From Nissolia schottii (lineage: Eukaryota; Streptophyta; Magnoliopsida; Fabales; Fabaceae): 64,000 nt of DNA. A program made the position numbers and the translations under genes. The stretch lies in contig QANU01028716.1 in assembly GCA_003254905.1 (NCBI GenBank), forward strand, positions 486,747-550,746, given 5' to 3'. Position 1 is the first letter of the stretch. Each line of letters opens with the position of its first letter. The notes under the pieces are model-generated. The model did no database searches. It was not told where the DNA came from and saw nothing but the letters and a program-made list of their open reading frames with translations. Below are positions 45,520 to 58,301 of this stretch, one piece after another.

Positions 45520-48500
45520 ATGGCTCAAGAAACAGTGAATAGGTCACCTTCTCAAGTGAAATATGGAAGAGTTCTATTTGCAATAAGGCTCTTGTTGCTG
45601 GTTGTGCTTGCTGGTTGGATTTTCATTTGGGTCATGAAGCCAACAAATACTTATAAACAAAATTGGGCTCCTCACCTCAAAGCAAAGACAAATTCTACCT
45701 ATTTTGGTTCACAAGGTTTTTCATTTTTCTTTTCTCTTTATTTATTTATTTATTTATTTATTTCTGCTTTCGATCGTATGCATTTACTTGTAGTTTAATC
45801 GGAGATTTTGGATTCAATCCCTAAGTTTGCTGCCGTTATGTTAAAAATCGAAAACTAGAGCACTTAGGGAGTTTAATTTATTAATCCTATCCAATTCGAG
45901 CAAGATTGTTTGCAGTAAGAGAATACTGTGATTTTGACAAAATAAAAATAAAAATTCATTTTGCCCTTTTTAATTTTGCATTCCTAATAAATTTATTTAT
46001 TTTACGCTAATAATACTACTATATGGTCTTCTAAATTGCAGGTACACCACTTTTGATTTCCACTTTTCCAGTGTTGTTCATAGCTTCTCTAGGATGTGTC
46101 TACATCCACCTAGTCAAAAAAGCAAATGATTCCAACATGGAAAGGTGAATGCAACATTTTTTGTTTTATTTTATATTAGGTTATCTAAATAATGTTTCAT
46201 TTGTACAATTTGTAAAGATAATAACTAAGAAAATTTCATTCCTTATAATGTTGAGTACTTTATACTTTTTTTTTTTCCCTTTTTCAGCATAAGCAGCAAT
46301 AATGGGGAGAAACCTGATGAGGTAAATATATGGAAACGTCCTATGTGTGTAAAAGGGCCTCTTGGCATTGTTTCTGGGACAGAGGTTGCATTCTTGGTGA
46401 TGTTCATAGCACTCTTAGTTTGGTCCTTTGCAACTTACTTGCACAGCAGTTTAGTGACGGTCACCAAGAAATCCGCAGCGGAATATGGCGAAAAAGTGTA
46501 AGATTTATTTGTTGCCCAAGGTTTAATTTCGATGCAGTGTTAGTTTAAATTCTTTTTTTATATACATTTGTTCGTTTTAATTTGTCTGTCTATATCTAAA
46601 ATATCAATATGCTATTTATTTTTGATTTCATGTTACTCAATTGGATATTATGATAATCCGGTAGAGAAATTCTCTAGTATCTTTTAAATATTTATCCTTT
46701 TTCACTATAATTTATTATTTTTTTTTATAATTTTTAAAATTAAACTTGTCAAATTTGTAAAAAATGGTTAAAAACTCGAAAGGGTACTGGATAATATCCT
46801 CCTCAATGATATTAGATTTTTTTTTAAAAAAAAAAGGTGTACGTAGTTGTAACAAATTAGTCTATGTTTTTGTCTTTTTTGCTTTGCCATGGTTTTGAAA
46901 CCAGAATGCATGGGTTGGAGAACCAATATGCAACTTGGTCAACAGTCAAATTAGTCTATTTTGTATGATCATAAAAATAAATGATTACTTTTCTTAATTG
47001 GTTTGTAAATCTTAAATTGAGTGATAATATATTTTATCACATTTCTATTGGTGCTTGACTCTTATTTAATTACTTCAAAACGGAGTGTGGATAAAGCTAA
47101 TTAATAATATAAAACAATCACTCTGTTTTGATTTAATTATTTAATTTTAGACAAGTTAATACTTTAGAATATCTGTTCAATTCACATTTTTTTTCTTTCT
47201 CCATAATGCTTTGAAAATGATCACATGCAATCCTAACCAAGAGAATATTATACAAAAAATATATCAATAGAACAAATTTCTCCTAACAAAAAAAAGTTAT
47301 GAACATCTTTTTTTTTCCTTAATTCTTGTGCTAACCCTAAATAGTCCGCTCATTTGAGACTATAGGGTTTATTACTTTATAGTACTAACACTAAATCATT
47401 CTAGTTTATTTTAATCATACCCTTAATTTTGAACATTGATCTTCCAATTAGGGGTTCTGAACATTGATCTTCTAATTAAGGGGTGAAAGTGGATTAAGTT
47501 AACTCGTCGAACTTGGTCAATTTGAACCTTTGATTCTAATTAGTTCAGGTTCATCAAATAAAAAAATTGACCATAAATAAGGTGATTTTCAATTTTTTAA
47601 TTCATGGACCCGTAAATCCGATCAAAACCCCCTTCTAAAACCTACCAAACTCAACCCAATTTCACCCCTAATTCCTTTGTCTACTGGTAATTAACCTTTG
47701 CAATTTGCATCAAAGTTTTGTGACATGTTTTTTTTTCCTTTTGGCAGATGGGAATCAAAACTATTTGATGTAGGACTATATATGGGTGTGGTTGGTAACA
47801 TATGCTTGTCATTCCTGTTTTTTCCTGTGGCACGTGGCTCCTCGTTGCTCCCTTTGCTTGGGCTCACCTCAGAGAGTTGCATCAAATACCATATTTGGCT
47901 TGGTCACATGGTCATGGCACTCTTCACTGCTCATGGCATTGTCATCATCATTATTTGGATTGCCGTCAATAATCTTTCTGAGGTAATTAATAATCATGTT
48001 TGCTTAAGATATGTAGTTATGCAAATGGATTTTGGAGAAAAAAAAAAGTTTACTTTTGATGCACTAATACTATAGTCATCTAATCAAAATTTTTATTATA
48101 TACATAATTCTTAAAGTAGTGAATGTGAGAGTGAAACATGTTTGTTGATATATATGACAATATATAATTAGATGATAGAACATCAAAATTAAATAAGAAA
48201 AAGATTAAAATTAGTATTTACCAAACAATTTAATTTTAAGGGTATTTTAATAACTTGAGATCTTTGAATTTAATGAAGATAGGGAATGATAGATGTTATG
48301 TTTAACAAAGAAGGAGAATACTTGCATTAAATTTTAATGATGAGTGAGAATTAAGCTATAATAGTTTTTATATTATTTTTTAAAATTAAATTTAAATAAA
48401 AATAATTTAACAAATTAGGTGTAATTTATGAACAAATTTTTTATACAGTCTATATATATAGTTACAAAAAAGTCTTATCTTAACATGTACAATTATAAGG

Positions 48501-51500
48501 ATTTTTTACTTATTTATGGCTCCAAAATTTTTATAATCCTATAGTATGGTGCATTGAAAAAAGTTACGAATGTATGAGTTTTTTTTTTCTTTCTGAAATC
48601 GCCACCCTCTGTAGGGATTTCAGACATTTGAATTTTTATTTTTATAGTCTGAAATCGCCACCCAGGATAGCAATTTCAGACTGCGGGTCCCACTGATTTC
48701 AGCCTTCTTTTTCTTTCCTTTTTTTTTTTTCGAATTTTCCGAAATCGCCCTGCATAGTGACGATTTCAAAAATTTGCCCCACACATCTGTAATTTTGTAT
48801 TTTGGCTCATACAATCGGATTCCTCTCCTTTTAAAACCATATAAATGTCAATTCCCCCAATTATAATACAAGAGTGTTGTGACTAAATTAAGCCCCATTT
48901 TGCAAATTCATATCACAATAGTTAGTTAATCCTAGAGTTGCTTACAAATTACAATTCCTACCATATACTTTCATGCAAATCACCACAATTTTTTTGGTTC
49001 TTTTTTCTATGAACACACGGGATATGAAATGAGCACTTTTATAATAAAATTAAAAAGCTAACCTGTCACTATAGTTAAACGTAGTTATCGAATACGTTTT
49101 GAATAAAGGATAGTTGAACTCAAAACGAGCCATACCAAATAGTTTATTAAACAGAGAGGTCGAATATAAAATTTGTTTGATTGCAGCTTGTGCAGTGGGA
49201 GAAAGTTGATGTATCAAATTTGGCTGGAGAGATATCATTGCTAGCTGGATTAATCCTTTGGGTTGCAACCATCCCAAGAATTAGGAGGAAATTCTTTGAG
49301 CTCTTCTTCTACGCTCACTATCTCTACACGCTCTTCATAATCTTCTTTGTCTTCCACGTCGGATTCTCCTACTCGTGCATGATGCTCCCTGGATTCTACC
49401 TCTTCCTCGTTGATCGTTACCTGAGGTTCCTGCAGTCGAGGCGCCATGTCCGTTTGGTCTCTGCTCGCGTCTTGCCCTGCGAGGCTGTTGAACTCAGCTT
49501 CGCTAAGAGCCATGGTAACTTGACTGACTAACTAACGTGGCTAATCCTAATTAAACATCTTGTTACTTCTTTGCGACAAGTGTCTAATTTTGTTTGGATT
49601 TCAATGATTGCGTTTGTTCCAACTTATTTTTTAACCAGATAGTTTTTATATATTTGCATAATTTTCTAAAAAAAAAAATTGATTCTAAAAATACAAAAAA
49701 AAAAAACAAACTGTATTCTCCTTTTTTGAAGGGACTAAAAAAGAATAGCTTCTAAAAAAAAATGTTTAATACCTTCTAAAAAAAATGTTTTTAGATCTAT
49801 AAACGAAAAGTCAAGTTTTTAATCAAATTTTTTGAATCTAAAAACAATCACACCCTAAATATTGAGCAAAACCTTAAATTGGTCTCTTCTAACAAAAACA
49901 TTAGTAGACAAATTCGTCCCCGAGAAATGAAAACCTCGGCATAGTCTCTAAGAGCTATCAATGAGAGTCAAAATAGTTCTTTTTAGAATGGATTAGTCCT
50001 TAAGCAACGATTCCTGCTAGATATATTAGTCCTTCAAAAATGAATACTTTGACCCATGTTTCCAATTATAAGAGATTATATATACTCATGAACAAATTTA
50101 ATAATTTACTCTTAAGAGTGTGTTTGGTATAAGAGTTAAAATGAGGGGAGAACTTCTTAAAAGATTGAGCTCATATATAATTTTACATATAAACCCTATC
50201 CATAAAAAAGTTTCCCCCATTTCCACCGCATACCAAACACACCCTATGTATTTTAGAGCTCATGTAATTATATGTTTTTTTTTTTGACAGGGTTAACTTA
50301 TAATCCCACAAGTGTCATGTTCATAAATATACCAACTATATCCAAGCTACAATGGCATCCATTTACCATCACTTCAAGCAGCAAGTTGGAGCCAGAAAGG
50401 CTAAGTGTTGTCATCAAAAGTGAAGGAGCTTGGTCCAGTAAGCTCTACCAGCTTCTCTCAACTCCTTCTGCAATAGATCACCTTGGTGTATCTGTTGAAG
50501 GACCTTATGGACCTGCATCCACCATTTATCTAAGGTATATGCACCTTACGAGAATAACACAACTTCAGAATCATTTTGTAGTCATTAACTTTTGTTTCAT
50601 TAGCAATAAGTCCTTTGGTTTTTGGCAAAATGACACTTTTTAGTCCATTACATTTATCTTATTCATCAATTTAGTGTACAATAGTTTTTGTATCAAATTG
50701 GTCCATTACGATTCAAATCACTATCAAATTCGTCGTTGGCGATGTCAGCATCGGTAAAGCTCGTCTCTAATTTGTTGAAATGGTCATATTAGTCCCTGAA
50801 GTTGCCAAAAAGTTGGTTAAATTAGTCTTTTGACATAAGTCAAATTAGTCTCTCCCAGAGATTGCCTTGACTGACTTTTGACAACTTTGAGGACTAATAT
50901 GACCATTTCCATAACCTGAGAATGAACTTGACCGACTTTGACAACCCCAAAGACGAATTTGAGGGTTTACTTGTAAAAGAACTAACAGACTTTGCTGATG
51001 TGACACAAACGACACTAATGTGGATTGTGTTCTATCAACAAATTATGTTAGTCTTTTTTAGCTTATGGACCAAATTCATAAATCATATTAACCTAAACCT
51101 AAGAGACTAAAAAGGCCATTTTGCCTTGATCTCTCTATAGTTACTAACTTTTTCTATTTTATTTTTAATTAGGCATGACACACTTGTTTTGGTAAGTGGA
51201 GGAAGTGGAATCACACCTTTTATCTCAATCATTAGGGAACTAATACATTTGAGCACTACATCCAAGTTCAACACCCCAAAAGTTCTCCTAATTTGTTCAT
51301 TCAAGAACACTTCCTCTCTCTCAATGCTAGACTTGATCCTCCCAATCTCTTTCACCCCTTCAGACATCTCCAACATGCAGCTACAAATTGAGGCCTACAT
51401 CACAAGGGACAAGGAGTTCAAATCAGATAGATTGATTAACCTTCAAACAGTATGGTTCAAGCCAAATAAAAGTGACAAGCCAATATATGCTACATTAGGC

Positions 51501-52231
51501 AAGAACAATTGGCTCTGGCTTGGAGCTATAATCTCATCTTCCTTCATCATTTTCCTCATCATAATTGGTGTCATAACCCGTTTCTACATTTACCCTATTG
51601 ACCATAACACAAATGCAATATTCTCATACCCTTTGAGGTCTTTCCTTAACATGTTGGTGCTATGTGTTTCCATAGTCGTGGTTTCTAGTGTAGCTGTCCT
51701 TTGGAACAAGAACCTCAGTGATAAAGAAGGGAACCAGATTCAGAACATCCCAACACCATCTGTTTCGCCGATCTCGGCATTTAATAATGTGGGAAGAGAT
51801 GTGGAAAGTGTTCCAGGCCAGTCACTTGTTCAAGCTACCAATGTGCATTATGGTGAAAGACCTGACCTAAAGAGTAAGTATTCTTCATTATTTATAAGTA
51901 TGGACCAAGCAAAATTCTTGTATGGTTCTGAAGTATCATACTAGATATGCTCTAGGCCACAATAAATAATATTTCAACTTTAAGTGGTGGGTTTAAAGCA
52001 TATCCAACATGGCGCTTCAGGATCAAACAGGATCAAGACCTATCAATGAAGTGAGATAACTCTTTTTTTTTTCTTCTTAAAATTTTAACAGAATTGCTAT
52101 TTGAAGCCAAAGGGTCAAGTGTGGGAGTTCTTGCTTCAGGACCCAAGAAACTGAGGCATGATGTTGCAGCCATTTGTGGATCTGGTTTAGCTGAAAATCT
52201 TCACTTTGAGTCCATTAGCTTTAGCTGGTGA
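45520..52231 (+). CDS. FRO: Ferric reduction oxidase (FRO family, plasma-membrane type)
   Basis: FRO enzymes pass electrons from cytosolic NADPH through FAD and two hemes to Fe(III) or Cu(II) chelates outside the membrane. Exons are 45520-45715, 46042-46144, 46288-46497, 47748-47982, 49187-49514, 50291-50534, 51173-51873 and 52092-52231. All have GT/AG borders and total 718 aa, the usual FRO length. The first membrane helix is at about residues 18-40. Heme ligands fit H218/H232 (HX13H) and H292/H305 (HX12H) in the ferric-reductase core. The FAD motif HPFTITSS lies at about 380-387, GPYGPAS at 428-434, and the NADPH loop VLVSGGSGITPF at about 445. Two further helices follow the NADPH loop, as in FRO2-like proteins. 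The N-terminal STYFGSQG style suggests the FRO2/4/5 clade over plastid or mitochondrial types; no organelle presequence is seen. The gene converges on the TNL gene, with 576 bp between stops. Confidence 0.93.
45736..45766. repeat. (TTTA)n microsatellite in FRO intron 1
   Basis: About seven TTTA units a short way downstream of the first donor site. Confidence 0.7.
48499..48857 (-). repeat. GAAATCGCCA repeat, copy B, in FRO intron 4
   Basis: Inverted relative to copy A and colinear with it from GGATTTTTTACTTA through CTGAAATCGCCACC, AATTTCAGACT, GGGTCCCAC and CCGAAATCG to GTCAATTCCCC. A and B share both outer ends, so the repeat has defined boundaries. No clear terminal inverted repeat is visible. 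Confidence 0.75.
50624..51125. mobile_element. MITE in FRO intron 6
   Basis: Terminal inverted repeats are GGCAAAATGACACTTTTTAG at 50624 and the complement of GGCAAAATGGCCTTTTTAGT ending at 51125. The inside is made of short phrases such as AAATTAGTC, GACTAATATGACCATTT and ATGGTCATATTAGTCC that pair with each other. It is 502 bp and non-coding. The target duplication cannot be read with confidence. It lies wholly within the intron and leaves both splice sites intact. Confidence 0.7.
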
Positions 52232-52807
52232 TATTACCTTTTATGTTGTGTTCTAAAGGCTTCAAATTTTACGTTCAACCTCTGTAGCAAGATCTAGTTG
52301 TCTCAGCTAGTCTTTGGTGGACTAGTGGCTTGTTGTTTTGATTTGAAATAAGGGTCAATTACTTTGCCAGCAATATTTGGTTCTTAATGTCATGCATATA
52401 TCATATGAATCAATGAATGAGAAGGAATTTTTTTTTCATTAGTGGTTAATATCTAGATTCTCTAGGAGACGTACAAAAGTTGAGTACAAAGATGGACAAT
52501 GAGAAGCTTCTGTACAAGAAAAAAAATGGGGTTCATAATCATAAGTAATTCACTTAGAAACTTCTATTACAAGTTCACATTATGTCATTGGTAAGCTTCA
52601 AGTTGCTCTTTGGAAGAGATGATGTCATTGTCAAGAGCCAACTTTATAATAAACTACTGGCTTCTGTTTCCGTTTCAAATCTTCATTTCTAATTATTTCA
52701 ATTTGTTTACACGTTTCCTACTTCAGTATTTCTTTCATGAAATCCTGAAAAACAAGAAACAACTTGAAAACAGAAACCAAACAGTCCTAAAGGTGTTAGG
52801 AGGAAGC
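52232..52807. other. Convergent 3' flanks of FRO and TNL1
   Basis: Shared 3' region of the two genes. Segment 52495-52600 aligns with 62878-62943 and 63241-63275 beside the second TNL, so it belongs to the duplicated TNL unit. Confidence 0.55.
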
Positions 52808-55800
52808 CTAAGAATGACTTCCAAGAAAATCTTCAACATCTTGCTTGCACACCAAACGGCTCCCGCACCTCACTATTTGCAGTGAGTGACAGCAATAAGT
52901 CTTCAATACAAATTCGATTTCACTGTGCTCACCATCTTCACGAATTCTGTCGCGGTACTCATCAATGGACAAATAGAGAATATAAAGGTGAGGATCACAT
53001 GGCTCCATGAGAGGTAAATCCCTGGAGCTGACAAACATCTTACCATTTGGTCCAAACAAGTACAAGTCAACCTCATGACGGCACTCCTCAGGCGGGACTG
53101 CATAACTTACTAGCAGGAAACACAAAGCAAATCCCACCCATTCGGTTAGAGGGCAGCTATGAGGGACTGATATTTTTGCAACGGAATCGAATTTTTGAGG
53201 GATAAACCAAGATGGAATGACACTCCCAGTGATAAGCATGTCAAATCTTGCAGTTGGAAGGCAAAGTCCCTGTGAGGCATAATTGTAACATCGAATAAGT
53301 AACAAGAATAGACGATTATGGAAAACACACAGAGAAATTATTAGTAGCCCATTCACTTGTAGAATGACATTTCAGTTTCAGCTGTAGTTAGCAAATTCAA
53401 GTGTAGAATTTGAAATGCAAGTCTACTAGTAGTCAGAGCACAATCATACTAGTGTTCCATGAGCGTCTAATAATTTCTCCTCACGCACGGGGCCATAGTG
53501 CATACCTTCAAAAAGGTTATCAGTTCTATAGGTAAGTGCCATTCTATAGACGATGCGAACAGACTGCATGGCTTGGATAGATTCAATGTGGAAGCTTCTA
53601 GCGAAGCACAATTGCATGCATCCAGTTGTCTTATGCTTGGAGGGAGCTCTGGCAACCTTTGAAGCTTTTTGCACCAGTTTAGGTAAAGAAATTCAAGCTT
53701 TGGAAGTAGGGATATTTTGCTTGGTGGGCTAACAAAGTTGTTGCCAGTGAGATCTAAACTCGTCAATGAAGATAAACGGAAAAAATCATCCGGCATCGAA
53801 TCATCAGATAGGTTGCAGTAGCTTAAATTTAATGTACTCAAAAAGGGCAAAGATGATATAGAATGTGGCAAGCCAAATCCAGTGGGAGCTTGCTGACTCC
53901 CAATCCCAAACAACCACTTAAAGGGGAGAAACATACTCGATGACTGAGATACTGACCCTTTGCAACCAGCAAATGACATTATTCTGAGGTTTTCTAGATA
54001 AAAGACACATGAAGGCAGTTCTTCAATAGCAGTTTCACCTGCAAGAAGTTCAACCAAACACTTGATCTCCTTTAGGCACTCTGGCAGGCTGCGGAGGTTC
54101 GAGCAGCCGGAGACATTCAGAAATCTGAGGGACTGCAATTTATTAATGGAATCCGGAAGGCAAACAAGATTCTTGCAATTCTTTAACCTCAAATAATCAA
54201 GGCCAACTAGGCATCCCAGTGATGGGTTAAGCTCTGTGATAGCAGTTCCCTCCAAAGAAAGCACTGAAAGGTGTTCCATGCTTTCCCCAAACTCTGGAGA
54301 AGTTTTCAGCGCTGAGCAACCGGAAAGATTTAAATCCTGCAATGAACTCATCTCCATTTTACTTGGAAAAGCTTTGAGCATTTTGCAGTCTTTCAAGTTC
54401 AACAGAACGAGTTTCTTGTGGCGTACAAGGGATGGATGAAGCTCAATTAAACTTGTGCAGCCTTCAAGAACCAGTGATTCAAGATCTGCAACCCCAACAA
54501 AGTGGGATCGCTTTAGGTTCTTGGAGAAACTCAAATTGATGGACTTGAGCTTTTCTAGAATCTGATCAAAATTATCAACTTTCAAGGTTATTATTGTGAT
54601 TGTGACAAAAGCATCGTTTGGAAAGAGGTCTTAATGAAGGATCTTTACCTTTGTTCCATGCCAAAGTTGTTCAACTTTGCTATGAGACAAGTCGATGTCA
54701 ACAACCTCATCCAGTTGATTCGCTAGTGGCAGAGTTTTCAAAGGGCATCCTCTCCAATGAAGAACTTTTAGGGCACAAGGAAGGCAGTTAAGGCCAAGGG
54801 GAAGTTGCATCTCACACAGCTTGAGTAATCTTAGCTGACTGATCTTGGAGAAAGCTTCAACATTCCAGCATGCTTCATATGGTTGAACTGAGTTCAAAAC
54901 TATACCTTGAATTGCTTCAGTTCCCTAGAAAACCAGAATTGTAAATAATTTAGTCTTGCATAATAAGCATAAACAAAGAAATATTGCATGCAAGGCATTA
55001 TTTAGTTTGCATCTTAATGGACAAGGTATGTATTTAAAACCAAGAATCATATAGTGGTAGAAAAATTGACACTACCTTATTTTTTGTCAAAACGTGATCA
55101 ATGTCATCTTTAGACCACAGCCTGCTGCGTCTGCCAGGATCATTTGGAGATTCTTGAAATACAATGCTCCTCCCCATTTCTTGAAGCAAATCATGCATTC
55201 CTAACTTATTTTTCATCCTATCTAGAGTTACCAAAGATCTTTCCATCAAAATCTCAATTCCAATTCTTGGGAAATGACCACATTTTTCTAATATGTCTAT
55301 TACTTCATCCCAATCCATGCCTTTGAAGAAACAAGCAATATCTAGAAACATATCTTTCTCTGTGCTGTGCAAACCATCATAACTTATTTTCAGTGCATTT
55401 TGAATTTCGGGGTGTGGAAAACTTCTTATCTGGTTTAAAGCACTATGCCAAACCTCAATAGTTCTTCCATAAAGATGGGAACCCAATACTTCAAGTGCCA
55501 ACGGAAGACCTTTTGTATATTCGACCACTTCTTCACACAAATCTAGATACCCTTCTTCAGGTTGATCCTGTTTAAAGGCTTTTAAACAGAAGAGATGAAG
55601 GGCTTCTTTTTGGAATAAGCCTCGAAACTTGCAAGTTTTATCCACTCCATGGGTCATTAGCAGGTGCTTATCTCTGGTTGTGACTATCACTCTGCTGCCT
55701 GGACCAAACCATTCTTGCTTCTCCGCCAAGTTCTCCAATTGGCTTAATTCACTTACATCATCAAGAACAAGGAGAACCTTCTTGTTGCATAAAGAGTTTG

Positions 55801-57290
55801 ATATTATCTTCTTCCCATCAAACAAATTGTAAAAATCACTGCTTCTTACATTAAGATGAGAAAGGAGTTCCCTTTGGATATGAACTAAGCCATTTGTCTC
55901 GGACATCTCTCTAATGTTTGCAAGAAAGCAACTAACTTCGAATTCCTTTTTGATTGTTTCATAGACTAATCTAGCAATCGTTGTCTTGCCTAATCCACCC
56001 ATGCCCCATATGCCTATGAAGCGAACATCATTCAATCTCATGCCTATGAGGGAATTCACTTCCTTCAACCTTGAATCAATCCCAACAAGGTTATCTGTGC
56101 AAGATGGCAACTTAGGAATCAATATTTTCTGTATGTTGTCAGCAATTGTTTCAACCAGTAAGGCCTCATGTCTGTACAGAGAGGGGGAAAATGGAATTAG
56201 ACTCGCTGTATACTAGTCCAATAAGAACCACAGCAAAATATAGCAACAAATATAGAAAATAAGCTATCATTTTATATTTTACACATCCTAGGTACTAGAG
56301 GTCTCTAAGTTTAATTTTCAATGTACTAAAGATGTAATGAATGGATCACAGCTTAGTTATTTACATATTCTATTATTTATTTATTTATTTTGTCGAAACT
56401 ATTATCGGTATCTGAATTTTAATAGGCTCTAACTAATCTACCTCAAGTAGAGCCGGCCCATTACATGAGTAAATCTCTTCAGTGCTAGTTATTTCATTTC
56501 AAAAAGCTCAAACTGAAGAATTTACTTAATGAAAACAAGTGTCTAAATATGTGGAATATCAAATTAGTTTTTTTACGTCAATTTGATCATTTTTAATATA
56601 AGATAACAATCAATTTAAAAATCAACTTGATGTCCAAATATACATTAGAGAGGACAAATTGATCCAAATTACTTAGAAGACTACAGTTTTTTTAGGACTA
56701 ATCTGAGTATTTACTCAAAAAACAAAATACAATAAGCTTAATGATGAGATAACTTACTGATCCTTGGAGTCCCAACCAGAATGACTTGCAACTTGTCTTA
56801 AGGCATCTCTCCATTTTCTCACCTTCCCCTTCTCTTCTCTGAACCTCTCCTCATGTTTTCTAAAAGCTTCACCAAAGGTCCCCCTTTGATGCCTCACATC
56901 AGAGGGGTCAACACCATAGAAGACAGGAAAAACTGCTTGGCCAAAAGTGTTCCTGCACTCAACAACTTTCAAGAGCTCATCCAAACACCATGTTGAGGAA
57001 GCATAGTTTGGTGAGAAAATAATGATTGCAAACATGGACCCTTCAATGGCCTTGATGAGTTCAAGAGATATCACTCCACCCCTCTCAAGGTCATGATCAT
57101 CCTTGAAAGTCTTGATACCCCTTCTCTCAAGTGAAGCAAAGAGATGGTCTGTGAAGCCTTTTCTTGTGTCTTCACCCCTAAAACTCATGAAAACATGGTT
57201 GCTCCATCTTTTGGATTGGATGGAAGCAGAAGAAGAAGAAGAAGAAGAAGAAGAAGAAGAAGAGGCTTCTCCTTTGAGGATAAATGCCAT
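52808..57290 (-). CDS. TIR-NBS-LRR (TNL) immune receptor, N-like, with C-JID
   Basis: TNLs detect pathogen effectors; the TIR domain is an NAD-cleaving enzyme feeding EDS1 signalling. Exons on the minus strand are 57290-56758, 56171-55076, 54924-54649, 54561-53506 and 53269-52808. All have GT/AG borders and total 1140 aa, the typical five-exon TNL. TIR is at about 28-165 (NHVFMSFRGEDTRKGFTDHL; the catalytic Glu lies in STWCLDELL). The P-loop GMGGLGKTT is at 234-242, kinase-2 reads KKVLLVLDDV, RNBS-B GSRVIVTTRDKHLL, then GLPLAL and MHD (503-505 in GMHDLLQEMGR). Exons 3-4 encode leucine-rich repeats to about 985. Exon 5 is the post-LRR jelly-roll domain (RFDMLITGSVIPSWF, EWVGFALCFLLVSYA). All motifs are intact, so it looks functional. 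The N-terminus has an unusual 12-Ser run. It belongs to a cluster with the gene at 63292. Confidence 0.93.
55986..56007 (-). promoter_or_regulatory. Candidate miR2118/miR482 target site in the P-loop coding sequence
   Basis: The antisense of the P-loop reads TTGCCTAATCCACCCATGCC on the plus strand, close to the miR2118/482 family sequence (form TTGCCGATTCCACCCATTCC), with about four differences over 20 positions. In legumes this family is known to cut NBS-LRR transcripts at exactly this motif and to start phased siRNAs. Pairing strength here is judged by eye. Confidence 0.4.
57219..57262. repeat. (GAA)n microsatellite encoding poly-Ser in TNL1
   Basis: GAAGAAGAAG repeats on the plus strand read as TCT/TCC-type codons in the TNL, giving 12 consecutive serines just before the TIR domain. 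It is in frame. Confidence 0.8.
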
Positions 57291-58301
57291 TCAATGATCA
57301 ATGAAATGGTGATGGTGCTGATTCTAATGCTGCTGCAATGCAATTTTTTGTTTTGTTTTGTTTTGTGTCTGTGTGTGTATGTATGTAGGACAATGCTTTT
57401 AGTGTTAATTAAGTCACAAGTGAATCAATGAATATAAAGAAATGATAGGGAAGACCACACAAGTGTGAACATGTTCATTTTAGTCTTGGCAGGAAAGTGT
57501 GTGGAAGTTTGGCATATTTAAAGTTTCCACTACCACTCTTTGATATTTAATAAAGTCCATAAATATTCTAATCTTGTGTTGCACCAAACTTGGCACTTTT
57601 CCTTTTTGTTTCCTGTTGAGTGTGTTGTCCAAGAAAATAGCAGAGTGATTCCTGTTGATTTTGATGATGACTTATTGAGCGATTGGAATCTAATCCAGGA
57701 AACAAAGTCGACGTGTCCTTATGTTCCATGAAGCTTCACTTTTCAATTATTGCTCAGAGTCTCACCATTTGCCAATGGCTTCACAATTCAATCCATTTGT
57801 TTTTTCTTTAATAATTTTGGAAAAAGGATCTTGATATATTAAGCCACATAGATGTGGCAAAAATGTATCGAAAAAACTTTGGTGAATCGGGTCATGCCAA
57901 GTTTAAATAAAAATGTCTCTTAGATCATCATGTCATGTTTACATGATGATACCATAGTGCAGTGTGAAAAGGAATCTTAAATATGGTACCATTAAACAGA
58001 GTGAAGCTGTGTATGTAAGATGGAGGTGCTGTCTGTGGTGCACCTTGTCAATATACTTCCATCTCAGCAACGTATCTAACAATTTGCCATTTTCCCCTGG
58101 AAATCGAGAACGCGTTGCTGGTTGGAATCTCGTTTTATGTGTGATTTGATGCTTAATCCCAAGACCAGATGTATATTGTGAATTTGTTATAATTTATGTA
58201 CCACGATTTATTTATTTGATTAAAACTGTTTATATTATAATTCACTTCACACTTTTGTTTCAATTAACCATATTTCTTACATTACAAACTATATATTTTT
58301 T
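57291..58301. other. TNL1 upstream region
   Basis: Promoter side of TNL1. The 63-codon open frame at 57540-57731 ends in an acidic stretch but matches no family I know. No other gene is seen. Confidence 0.4.

Noticed and set aside
45720-45798. Reading on past the first donor of the FRO gene (121-codon frame)
   Set aside because: The extension is the (TTTA)n microsatellite read as Leu/Phe/Ile/Tyr; splicing at 45715 joins in frame to a conserved FRO exon.
53444-53674. 76-codon minus-strand frame overlapping the end of TNL1 exon 4
   Set aside because: Alternative frame of the exon; the frame ending at 53506 keeps phase with exon 5.
57540-57731. 63-codon frame with an acidic C-terminal stretch upstream of TNL1
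   Set aside because: No family resemblance, no splice context, and length expected by chance.
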